From the NCBI GenBank assembly GCA_965659675.1, contig CBFHWY010000065.1, forward strand, positions 1 through 15,712: DNA of 15,712 nt, given 5' to 3'. Source of the stretch: CBFHWY01 sp965659675. GTDB lineage: Bacteria; Bacteroidota; Bacteroidia; Flavobacteriales_G; Salibacteraceae. This document shows, piece by piece, positions 1 through 7,505 of this stretch. Below the pieces are notes generated by a model, which saw nothing but the letters and a program-made list of their open reading frames with translations, was not told where the DNA came from and did no database searches. Each line of letters opens with the position of its first letter. Position 1 is the stretch's first letter. The translations under genes and the position numbers were made by a program.

Positions 1-1331
1 ATCTTACCTCCACCGAGGTTACCCATCATTTTCATCATGTTTCCTTTGTTGGACATCAGCTTCATCATCTTTCGCGTTTCCGCAAATTGTTTGATCAACT
101 TGTTCACTTCGCTTACAGAAGTTCCACTTCCCTGTGCAATTCGTTTTCTTCGGCTACCATTGATCACCCCAGGATTGTTTCGCTCCTCTGGCGTCATTGA
201 TCGAATGATCGCTTCGATATGTTTGAAGGCATCATCTTCGATATCGACATTTTTCATGGCTTTTCCCATACCCGGGATCATCCCAGCAAGATCTTTAAGA
301 TTCCCCATCTTTTTGATCTGTTGGATCTGATTAAGGAAGTCGTCGAAGTTGAATTGATTCTTGGCAATTTTCTTTTGAAGCTGACGCGCCTCTTTTTCAT
401 CAAATTGCTCCTGTGCGCGCTCAACCAGAGAAACCACATCCCCCATTCCGAGGATACGATCGGCCATTCTTTCCGGATAAAACACATCCAGTGCATCCAT
501 CTTCTCGCCCATACCCACAAACTTGATGGGCTTGTTCACCACCGTTTTGATAGATAAGGCTGCTCCACCTCGTGTATCACCATCGAGTTTGGTAAGGATC
601 ACCCCGTTAAAATCCAGTCGCTCATTGAACTCTTTTGCTGTGTTAACAGCGTCCTGACCAGTCATTGAATCGACCACAAACAAGGTCTCGTTCGGATTGA
701 TGGCCTTTTTGATGTTTTCGATCTCTATCATCATATCCTCATCGATCGCCAAACGTCCGGCTGTATCGACAATGACTACATTCATCCCATTGGATCGCGC
801 ATGCTGAATGGCATTTTGAGCAATTTGAACTGGGTTTTTGTTCTCAGGTTCGCTGTACACCTCTACCCCAACCTGTTCTCCGACTACATGCAGCTGATCG
901 ATCGCTGCTGGTCGGTAAACATCACAAGCCACAAGCAAGGGCACTTTCCCTTTTTTGTTTTTGAGAAAACTGGCGAGTTTTCCGGAGTGAGTCGTTTTAC
1001 CTGAACCTTGAAGTCCGGCCATCAATACCACCCCTGGATTGCCCTGAAAATCAAAATCGGCTTTTTCGCCTCCCATGAGATTCTTGAGCTCCTCATGCGT
1101 GATCTTTACCAACATTTGTCCGGGAGAAACAGCATTCAGCACATCACTACCCAGGGCTTTGGCTTTTACCTCTTCGGTAAAATCCTTGGCGATCTTGAAG
1201 TTGACATCAGCGTCTAAAAGAGAACGACGCACTTCTTTCATGGTCTCGGCCACGTTGATCTCAGAGATCTGTCCCTGCCCCTTTAAGACCTTAAACGATC
1301 TTTCTAACTTCTCCTGTAAATTTTCAAACAT
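1..1331 (-). CDS. ffh: Signal recognition particle protein Ffh (SRP54), C-terminus cut by window edge
   Basis: Ffh is the GTPase subunit of the bacterial signal recognition particle. It binds 4.5S RNA and signal sequences emerging from the ribosome and docks with FtsY to deliver membrane proteins to SecYEG. Translated from ATG at 1331 (MFENLQEKLERSFK), the frame stays open through 443 codons to the left edge. An N domain (about 1-85) is followed by the G domain, with P-loop GLQGSGKT at residues 106-113, DTAGR at 189-193 and TKLDGD from 247. The methionine-rich M domain begins near 300. It includes the RNA-binding stretch SRRKRIAQGSGTS near residue 395 and ends in a Met/Gly/Lys run (KMMGNLGGGK). 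Family members are about 440-450 residues, so only a few are probably missing. The start lies 11 bases after the argS stop, so it is probably the third gene of the arginase-argS-ffh operon. No promoter of its own was seen. Confidence 0.97.
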   Translation of the reverse strand, partial: MFENLQEKLERSFKVLKGQGQISEINVAETMKEVRRSLLDADVNFKIAKDFTEEVKAKALGSDVLNAVSPGQMLVKITHEELKNLMGGEKADFDFQGNPGVVLMAGLQGSGKTTHSGKLASFLKNKKGKVPLLVACDVYRPAAIDQLHVVGEQVGVEVYSEPENKNPVQIAQNAIQHARSNGMNVVIVDTAGRLAIDEDMMIEIENIKKAINPNETLFVVDSMTGQDAVNTAKEFNERLDFNGVILTKLDGDTRGGAALSIKTVVNKPIKFVGMGEKMDALDVFYPERMADRILGMGDVVSLVERAQEQFDEKEARQLQKKIAKNQFNFDDFLNQIQQIKKMGNLKDLAGMIPGMGKAMKNVDIEDDAFKHIEAIIRSMTPEERNNPGVINGSRRKRIAQGSGTSVSEVNKLIKQFAETRKMMKLMSNKGNMMKMMGNLGGGK

Positions 1332-1342
1332 CCTTCTTCACT

Positions 1343-3115
1343 TTACATTTTATCGGGAACCTGAATACCTAACAAACCTAAGGAAGATTTAATAACCTTC
1401 CCGACGTTTTCAGATAGACATAATCTGAAGCTCGTTTGTTCAGGTTTACCTGGCTGAATGATCGGGCTCGACTGGTAAAAGGAGTTATAGGCTTTCACCA
1501 GATCATAGGTATAATTTGCAATACTGCCTGGGTTCATTTCACTGGCTGCTTCGTTGATCTTATTCGGGTAGTCCTGCAAAATTGAAAGCAGGTCTTTCTC
1601 TTTCTGACTGAGCTCAAGCAGCTGAGCCGGATCATATTCATAGGCTCCACCCTTTCGCAGCAAAGACTGGATCCTGGCATAGGTATACTGCAAAAACGGA
1701 CCTGTATTCCCATTAAAGTCGATCGACTCTTCGGGGTCAAACATCATACGTTTTTTCGGATCCACTTTGAGAATAAAGTACTTCAGAGCAGCCATACCGA
1801 TCATCTCAAAGAGCTCTTTGCGTTCTTCCTCGCTGAGCCCTTCCAATTTCCCTAAGTCTTCTGTTTTTGCTCTGGCAGTATCGAACATCTCATCCATGAG
1901 ATCATCCGCATCCACTACGGTTCCCTCTCGCGACTTCATTTTTCCACTTGGAAGGTCGACCATGCCATAACTTAGGTGATAAAGCTCCTCCGACCAATCA
2001 TATCCGAGCTTCTTGAGGATCAAAAAGAGCACCTTAAAGTGGTAATCCTGCTCATTTCCTACCGTGTAGATCAATTTCTTTAGCTCTGGAAAATCCTTAA
2101 ATCTGAGGATAGCTGTACCAATATCCTGGGTCATGTATACCGCAGTGCCATCAGCTCGAAGTAGCAACTTTTGATCGAGACCATCATCACTGAGGTCGCA
2201 CCAAACAGAGCCGTCTTCCTTTTTGTAAAAAACAGCTTTTTCAAGCCCCTCAAGCACCTGAGTTTTTCCGTCCAGATATGTATTGGATTCGTAGTAGAGT
2301 TTATCGAAATCGACTCCCATACGATCATAGGTCACGTCAAAACCCTCATAGACCCAGGAATTCATCTTTTGCCATAAATCATAGACCTCAGAATCCTTCG
2401 CTTCCCATTTTCTCAGCATCTCCTGAGCCTCCAACATTAAAGGGGCCTTCTTCTCGGCTTCTTTTTCTTCCATTCCAGCTTCCACCAGACTTTGGATCTC
2501 TTCTTTGTATCGCCGGTCGAATTCCACATAGTACTTTCCAACAAGCTTGTCTCCTTTAAGCTCCGCTGAAGGAGTTTCGCCATTACCGAACTTTTGCCAG
2601 GCGAGCATGGACTTACAGATATGAATCCCTCTATCATTGATGATCTGCACCTTTACTACCTCGTTTCCATTCGCCTTTAGGATCTCGGCAACAGAAAATC
2701 CAAGGAAATTGTTCCTGATGTGTCCGAGATGCAGAGGCTTATTGGTATTTGGCGAAGAATACTCCACCATGACTTTGGCCTTTGATCCGCTTTTAGCGAA
2801 ACCGAAGCGCTCGGCTTCATGAATCTCCAGAAGAGAATCGGCCCAAAAATCATTTTTCAGGGAAAAGTTCAAGAAGCCCTTCACCACGTTGTATGAAACG
2901 ATCAGGCCTTCACTTTGTAGTTTCTCTCCGAGCTCTTCTGCTGTCGCTTCAGGAGACTTCTTACTAAACCGCACATAGGGGAATACCACGATCGTGTAGT
3001 CGCCATCAAACTCCTTTCTGGTGTGTTGCAGACTAAGGTCTTTGACCTCCAGCCCCTCATAGAGTCCACCTAAACAGACCTCAATATCCTTCGTTAATTT
3101 CTCTATCCTCCTCAT
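1343..3115 (-). CDS. argS: Arginyl-tRNA synthetase (class I)
   Basis: This cytoplasmic enzyme charges tRNA-Arg with arginine using ATP, and ArgRS needs the tRNA present to activate arginine. The 590-residue product has normal length. An N-terminal Add1-type tRNA-recognition domain (about 1-105) precedes the Rossmann fold. The fold carries the HIGH signature as HLGH at residues 129-132 (within SSPNTNKPLHLGH) and a KMSK-loop counterpart, MKSREGT, at 393-399. The loop lacks a canonical KMSK, as is common in ArgRS. An all-helical DALR anticodon-binding domain fills about 470-590, with NTGPFLQYTYAR just before it and a C-terminus ending GLLGIQVPDKM. The ATG start at 3115 overlaps the arginase stop by one base (TAATG), which suggests translational coupling. 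ffh follows 11 bases after the stop. The family call is secure; the operon is inferred from spacing. Confidence 0.97.
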   Translation of the reverse strand: MRRIEKLTKDIEVCLGGLYEGLEVKDLSLQHTRKEFDGDYTIVVFPYVRFSKKSPEATAEELGEKLQSEGLIVSYNVVKGFLNFSLKNDFWADSLLEIHEAERFGFAKSGSKAKVMVEYSSPNTNKPLHLGHIRNNFLGFSVAEILKANGNEVVKVQIINDRGIHICKSMLAWQKFGNGETPSAELKGDKLVGKYYVEFDRRYKEEIQSLVEAGMEEKEAEKKAPLMLEAQEMLRKWEAKDSEVYDLWQKMNSWVYEGFDVTYDRMGVDFDKLYYESNTYLDGKTQVLEGLEKAVFYKKEDGSVWCDLSDDGLDQKLLLRADGTAVYMTQDIGTAILRFKDFPELKKLIYTVGNEQDYHFKVLFLILKKLGYDWSEELYHLSYGMVDLPSGKMKSREGTVVDADDLMDEMFDTARAKTEDLGKLEGLSEEERKELFEMIGMAALKYFILKVDPKKRMMFDPEESIDFNGNTGPFLQYTYARIQSLLRKGGAYEYDPAQLLELSQKEKDLLSILQDYPNKINEAASEMNPGSIANYTYDLVKAYNSFYQSSPIIQPGKPEQTSFRLCLSENVGKVIKSSLGLLGIQVPDKM

Positions 3116-4068
3116 TACAATCTCGCTTCAATCACCTTTGTTCCCGTCTCTAATATGTCGAAAGCAGCTTCCGCCATTATATTTTTTGTGTCGAGTGTTG
3201 GGTTCACCTCAACCACCTCAAAGCAGCGCAGCCTTTTATCTGCTAAAACTTCTGCTACAATACCTTTTGCTTCTTTTTGGCTGTATCCATTCGGGACAGG
3301 CGTACCTGTCCCACTCGAAACGGTATCAGAATCCATGGAATCCACATCAAAAGAAAGGTAAAGCACATCACATTCGGCCAAATAATCGAGTGCCTGACTA
3401 ACAGCCGCAGAGACTCCCATTTCCCGGGTTTCAGCTACGCTATAGTTTCGAATATCATTTGACTCAATAAATCGATCTTCTGGCTCTTCTGTATCCCGAA
3501 CTCCAAAGAACACAATATCCCTCGGATTGATCTTCGGTTCAATATGTCCAATATTCTTCAGTCTTTTCCAGAGCATTTCGGTTTCCTCAGAAGGGTCATT
3601 TACTTTATTCTCCAGATTGTCTACTCCCATGGCTGTTGCCAATGGCATACCATGAAGGTTCCCAGAGGGAGTGGTAAAAGGAGTGTGCATATCTGCATGC
3701 GCATCCACCCAAATGACACCGATGCGTTTGTCGGGAAATGCTGCTTTAACACCAGCGATCGTACCTCCGGCAGAACCGTGATCCGCCGACAGGACAAGAG
3801 GAAACTCATTGTGGCTGAGCACTTCCTTCACCCTTTGATGCATTTCTTCATAAACCTCTACTACTCCATCGATGCGCTTAGCCCAGGTAAATTGGGTTTT
3901 GGAAAGCAATAGATCATTTCGATCTTTGAGCCAACGGATCGGGCGATGAGCAAAATAATCGCTCTTTTTATTTAGGGAAGCAACCCATAAAGCATCTATT
4001 CCCATGCTTGCTCCGCGTGTTCCAGCAGTGATCTCTGAGCGCTGACCGAGTATTTTGACGTAGTTCAT
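3115..4068 (-). CDS. Arginase family protein (ureohydrolase), probable arginase
   Basis: Ureohydrolases are binuclear manganese enzymes; arginase converts L-arginine to ornithine and urea. In this 317-residue protein all six expected metal ligands are visible: H97 (in SADHGS), D122, H124 and D126 (in WVDAHADMHTP), and D241 and D243 (in LSFDVDSMDS). The substrate loop SGNLHG at 135-140 and the EVNP motif at 288-290 favour true arginase over agmatinase or formimidoylglutamase. Two variations from textbook motifs are visible: GGDHS is SADHG, and the proline usually following the last metal-binding Asp cluster is Ser (DSMDSD). The start is ATG at 4068, preceded by a good -7 box at 4088-4095. It is the first gene of the arginase-argS-ffh set. 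Activity on arginine is inferred from motifs; the family assignment is firm. Confidence 0.9.
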   Translation of the reverse strand: MNYVKILGQRSEITAGTRGASMGIDALWVASLNKKSDYFAHRPIRWLKDRNDLLLSKTQFTWAKRIDGVVEVYEEMHQRVKEVLSHNEFPLVLSADHGSAGGTIAGVKAAFPDKRIGVIWVDAHADMHTPFTTPSGNLHGMPLATAMGVDNLENKVNDPSEETEMLWKRLKNIGHIEPKINPRDIVFFGVRDTEEPEDRFIESNDIRNYSVAETREMGVSAAVSQALDYLAECDVLYLSFDVDSMDSDTVSSGTGTPVPNGYSQKEAKGIVAEVLADKRLRCFEVVEVNPTLDTKNIMAEAAFDILETGTKVIEARL

Positions 4069-4087
4069 CGTTTATTTTTGAAGTTCG

Positions 4088-4095
4088 CAAATTTA
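4088..4095 (-). promoter_or_regulatory. Bacteroidota -7 promoter box for the arginase-argS-ffh operon
   Basis: Read on the minus strand this is TAAATTTG, an exact match to the TAnnTTTG box of the Bacteroidota primary sigma factor. It ends 19 bases before the arginase ATG, implying a leader of roughly 12-15 bases. A matching -33 TTG at the usual distance is not obvious, so the call rests on one box and its position. Confidence 0.55.
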
Positions 4096-4120
4096 GGAAC
4101 TATGGGCAATCAGGGCTTTC

Positions 4121-4128
4121 TACCTTTG
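4121..4128 (+). promoter_or_regulatory. Bacteroidota -7 promoter box for the gene at 4151
   Basis: TACCTTTG matches TAnnTTTG exactly and ends 22 bases before the ATG at 4151, so transcription would start near 4134. It points opposite to the box at 4088-4095 and lies only 25 bases from it, so the two upstream elements must overlap. A clear -33 TTG was not found. Confidence 0.55.
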
Positions 4129-4132
4129 TATT

Positions 4133-4148
4133 TGTTGATCATTCAACA
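4133..4148 (+). promoter_or_regulatory. Perfect 16-base inverted repeat in the leader before 4151
   Basis: TGTTGA-TCAT-TCAACA has two perfect 6-base arms around a 4-base centre and ends two bases before the ATG at 4151. It begins about where transcription from the box at 4121-4128 should start. It could be an operator for a dimeric regulator or a small RNA hairpin next to the start codon. No regulator is known for it, and a 6-base palindrome can arise by chance. Confidence 0.4.
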
Positions 4149-4150
4149 TT

Positions 4151-4876
4151 ATGATTCAAAGGTTCAAGTCGACAAACTTCCTGCTTCTTTTCGGACTCGC
4201 AATATTTGCCCTTGGCCTATTGTTCATTAACACCTGTAAGCGCATCTATGTAGACCCCAACGAGTTCACCGAAGGATTTGTTGTCTACCAGATCTCCTAT
4301 CCAGAGCTTGATACCAATCATTTATTTCAACCCTTCCTCCCTCATAAAATGATCCTGCAAGTGAATGGCAAGAAAGTCAAACTTGAGACCAAAGCCGGAC
4401 TTGGCCTATTCAAAACAGGTATCATAGCTGATCTTCGAGACAAGGAAGGTACAAGCTTTTTGAAAATGATCAATGTACGTTACCAGTCTAAATTTGACGC
4501 CCAGTTCTTCCAAACTATGGTTGAACCGAATGAGCCTGAGTTGCAATTTATCGATAGTTCAATGAGTTATTTGGGAGAAGAGATGGCATTCGCAAGCCTT
4601 CAATATCCATGGTCACAAGAAAAGGATACCCTCATCTTTTTCAAAAATCTCTACACCGAAAACCTCAATTTTCATAATGGTCTCGGACAAACAGATCATG
4701 TGCTGGTAGACTATCAACAGCGCTTTCAGGGTGTTTTGATGCGTTTTACAGCCATTGAGATCCAAAGGGAGAACGTCTCGAAACAAGAGTTCAAACTTGA
4801 CGCTGACTACAAAGAACTGAGCCATTTGGATTTTCAGAAAGAGCTTCGAAAAGGCCTCAGTCCGCTTAGGGATTGA
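4151..4876 (+). CDS. Membrane-anchored or exported protein of unknown function
   Basis: I do not recognise this 241-residue protein with certainty. Residues about 10-27 form one hydrophobic segment (LLLFGLAIFALGLLFI) followed by NTCKR. That is either an uncleaved signal anchor or a weak lipobox, since the Cys near residue 29 lacks the usual small residues before it. The rest is a soluble, beta-rich extracytoplasmic domain. The early pattern GFVVYQISYP, then MILQVNGKKVKLET, then a phrase about a buried aromatic and basic stretch (INVRYQSKF) is reminiscent of DUF4412-type periplasmic proteins of Bacteroidota, but this is a resemblance and not an assignment. The ATG at 4151 is chosen because a -7 box lies 22 bases upstream. 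ftsK follows after 91 bases with its own promoter box, so the two need not be cotranscribed. Confidence 0.8.
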   Translation: MIQRFKSTNFLLLFGLAIFALGLLFINTCKRIYVDPNEFTEGFVVYQISYPELDTNHLFQPFLPHKMILQVNGKKVKLETKAGLGLFKTGIIADLRDKEGTSFLKMINVRYQSKFDAQFFQTMVEPNEPELQFIDSSMSYLGEEMAFASLQYPWSQEKDTLIFFKNLYTENLNFHNGLGQTDHVLVDYQQRFQGVLMRFTAIEIQRENVSKQEFKLDADYKELSHLDFQKELRKGLSPLRD

Positions 4877-4912
4877 TGTTCATAATTCTTTTGATAACTC
4901 CGAAGCCAAAAA

Positions 4913-4957
4913 TCTCAGCAGCCCCCGTAGGACTTATACTTTTGAGATAAGCTGAGA
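4913..4957. repeat. 7-base inverted repeat flanking the ftsK -7 box
   Basis: TCTCAGC at 4913-4919 is matched by GCTGAGA at 4951-4957, 31 bases apart, with the -7 box 4937-4944 between them. The arms could bind a regulator or form a loop. There is no T-run, so a terminator for the upstream gene is unlikely. A repeat this short with a wide spacer may be chance. Confidence 0.25.
4937..4944 (+). promoter_or_regulatory. Bacteroidota -7 promoter box for ftsK
   Basis: TACTTTTG fits TAnnTTTG and ends 23 bases before the TTG start codon at 4968, implying a leader of about 17 bases. No convincing -33 TTG was seen at the normal distance. It is the only -7 box noticed in the 91-base gap and probably drives ftsK and the LolA gene together. 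Confidence 0.5.
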
Positions 4958-4967
4958 ATACGCGGCA

Positions 4968-7496
4968 TTGGGAAAAAACCAGTTAATTTCGGAGCTCGAC
5001 GAAGAGCAACCTGAGGAAAAGAAAAAGAAACCCAGGAAAAAGAAGAAGAGGAAGGCAAAGATCAATTTGCCCAGTCCTGCATTTCTGAACAATCAGAAGT
5101 TTCAGAGAGTAGCAGGTTCCACTTTCATTCTCTTTTCGGCCTATCTGCTCATTGCACTCACATCCTTTTTATTCACCTGGAAAGCAGATCAGGACGTCCT
5201 TTATAAACCCTGGGGAGACATACTACTCAGCCCAGAGATCAGAGTTGAAAATTGGCTCGGAAAGCTTGGTGCCATCCTTTCACATGCTTTCATTCATGAA
5301 AGTTTCGGCATTGCCTCTTTCCTATTTGTTGCCTTCTTTTTTCTGATCGGATTCAGGATCCTGTTCAAGACACACCTTCTCCCAATATTTGGATTCAGCC
5401 GTATTTCGCTCTTTGCCTTGATCTGGCTTCCAGTAATGATGGCCTATATCTTTAGCTACAGATTGCTTTTTTTAGGTGGGAAATTTGGTCATAGTATCAA
5501 CGATTGGCTCATGGCCAGTTTTGGAGGCTTAGGAACAGGTCTTCTGCTCTTTTTTAGTGCTTTCATATTTGCTGTACTCAACTTCAACATCCCAATTGAG
5601 CGCATCAAGGGAGCCATGAATAAAATGATGTCGGTTGAACCCGATCCCGATATCGAAGAGGAAACTCAGCCTGAGGAAAGTGAGTTAAACGAGGATCAAT
5701 TGGGTGAGACTGAAAAAACGGAGGAGATCGAAGCTTCTGAAGAGGAAAGCATGGATCTGGAATTGGGTAATGAAGATGAAATATCAAGCTCGGATGATCC
5801 CGGCGAGGAAAAGGAACAAGAAGAAGATGAAGAACCAGCCATCGAATTAGAAGCCGATGTTGAAGCCAGTGAGGAAGAAAGTTCAGACGCTGAAGAAGAC
5901 CTTGAGCTTGCCATAGAGGAAGGCGTTAAGGAAGAAGTAGTTGACGAGGATGAAGCCAAAGCAGCGAAGCTTGTTGAGACACAAGGATCCTACGACCCGA
6001 GAAAAGATCTTCCCAACTTCAAATTTCCACCCATTGATCTTCTTGAAGATCGCGGTGAAGGTAAAGTTCAGGTCAATCGGGAAGAACTTGAGAAGAACAA
6101 AGACAATATTGTCAATACCCTGAAGAACTACAACATTGAGATCTCCAAGATCAAAGCCACGATCGGACCTACAGTGACCCTTTACGAGATCGTTCCAGCG
6201 CCCGGGGTTAGGATCTCCAAGATCAAGAATCTGGAGGATGACATCGCACTGAGCTTAGCTGCACTTGGAATCCGTATCATCGCCCCTATTCCAGGTAAAG
6301 GAACCATTGGAATCGAAGTTCCAAATCAGAATCCCGATGTGGTGAGTATGAAAAGTGTCATTGCTTCTGAAAAGTTCCAGAAAACAGACATGGCCCTTCC
6401 CCTCGCACTTGGAAAGACCATTTCAAATGAAACCTACATCGCCGACCTCGCCAAAATGCCTCACTTGCTTATGGCGGGTGCCACAGGTCAGGGTAAGTCG
6501 GTAGGACTCAATGCCATTTTAGTGAGTCTGCTTTACAAGCGACACCCGGCTGAAGTGAAGTTTATTTTGGTGGATCCAAAAAAGGTGGAGCTCACCCTAT
6601 TCAACAAGATCGAAAGGCATTATCTGGCCAAACTTCCCGGAGAGGAAGAAGCGATCATTACCGATACAAAGAAGGTGATCAACACGCTTAACTCTCTTTG
6701 CATTGAGATGGATGATCGTTATGAGATCCTGAAGAATGCGCATGCCAGAAACATCAAGGAGTACAACAAGAAATTCCTGGACAGAAAACTCAACCCAGAG
6801 AATGGGCACCGCTTCCTTCCCTATATCGTATTGGTGATCGATGAGTTTGCTGACCTCATCATGACGGCAGGCAAGGAAGTTGAGCAACCGATCGCAAGGC
6901 TTGCGCAGCTTGCGAGAGCAATAGGAATTCATTTGATCATCGCCACACAAAGACCATCGGTAAACATCATTACAGGTACCATTAAAGCTAACTTCCCATC
7001 CCGAATGGCATTTAGGGTAACTGCAAAGATCGATTCAAGAACCATTTTGGATGCTGGAGGAGCTGATCAGCTCATTGGTCGGGGTGACATGCTATTATCC
7101 ACCGGAAGTGAGATGATCCGTCTACAATGTGCTTTTGTAGATACCCCTGAAGTGGAAGAGATCACTGATTTCATTGGAAATCAAAAAGCTTATCCCGATG
7201 CATTCATTCTACCTGAATATGTTGATGAAGCATCTGATGGTCCGTCTGGACTGGACGACGAAGATCGCGATGAGTTGTTTGAGGATGCAGCCAGGGTTGT
7301 TGTTACGCATCAGCAAGGTTCCGCTAGCTTGCTGCAGCGCAAATTAAAATTGGGTTATAATCGGGCGGGGCGAATTGTTGATCAACTCGAGGCAGCAGGC
7401 ATCATTGGTCCATTCGAAGGAAGTAAGGCCAGACAAGTTTTAATTCCCGACGAAATGAGTTTGGAACACATTTTGAAAGGAGAGGATGAAGACTAA
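4968..7496 (+). CDS. ftsK: DNA translocase FtsK (TTG start)
   Basis: FtsK is a septum-anchored ATP-driven DNA pump that moves the chromosome terminus during division and activates XerCD at dif. The 842-residue product starts with a Lys/Arg-rich cytoplasmic segment (18-31). Four membrane helices follow at about 49-70, 112-133, 145-166 and 184-206. A very acidic linker spans about 222-340, and the alpha/beta motor follows it. Walker A is GATGQGKS at 504-511 and Walker B is VLVIDEF with D625 and E626. A winged-helix gamma domain, which in this family reads KOPS and contacts XerD, covers about 770-835 (SLLQRKLKLGYNRAGRIVDQLE). The start must be TTG at 4968: an in-frame TGA lies at 4953-4955 and the next in-frame Met falls inside the third helix. 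The linker is short compared with enteric FtsK, as in other Bacteroidota. The LolA gene follows nine bases later. Confidence 0.96.
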   Translation: MGKNQLISELDEEQPEEKKKKPRKKKKRKAKINLPSPAFLNNQKFQRVAGSTFILFSAYLLIALTSFLFTWKADQDVLYKPWGDILLSPEIRVENWLGKLGAILSHAFIHESFGIASFLFVAFFFLIGFRILFKTHLLPIFGFSRISLFALIWLPVMMAYIFSYRLLFLGGKFGHSINDWLMASFGGLGTGLLLFFSAFIFAVLNFNIPIERIKGAMNKMMSVEPDPDIEEETQPEESELNEDQLGETEKTEEIEASEEESMDLELGNEDEISSSDDPGEEKEQEEDEEPAIELEADVEASEEESSDAEEDLELAIEEGVKEEVVDEDEAKAAKLVETQGSYDPRKDLPNFKFPPIDLLEDRGEGKVQVNREELEKNKDNIVNTLKNYNIEISKIKATIGPTVTLYEIVPAPGVRISKIKNLEDDIALSLAALGIRIIAPIPGKGTIGIEVPNQNPDVVSMKSVIASEKFQKTDMALPLALGKTISNETYIADLAKMPHLLMAGATGQGKSVGLNAILVSLLYKRHPAEVKFILVDPKKVELTLFNKIERHYLAKLPGEEEAIITDTKKVINTLNSLCIEMDDRYEILKNAHARNIKEYNKKFLDRKLNPENGHRFLPYIVLVIDEFADLIMTAGKEVEQPIARLAQLARAIGIHLIIATQRPSVNIITGTIKANFPSRMAFRVTAKIDSRTILDAGGADQLIGRGDMLLSTGSEMIRLQCAFVDTPEVEEITDFIGNQKAYPDAFILPEYVDEASDGPSGLDDEDRDELFEDAARVVVTHQQGSASLLQRKLKLGYNRAGRIVDQLEAAGIIGPFEGSKARQVLIPDEMSLEHILKGEDED

Positions 7497-7505
7497 ATTT
7501 GCAAA

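Noticed and set aside
5696..5959. Ser-rich minus-strand open frame opposite the FtsK acidic linker
   Set aside because: It is the complement of a Glu/Asp-rich coding run, which reads as Ser codons on the other strand. It has no promoter, signal or family resemblance.
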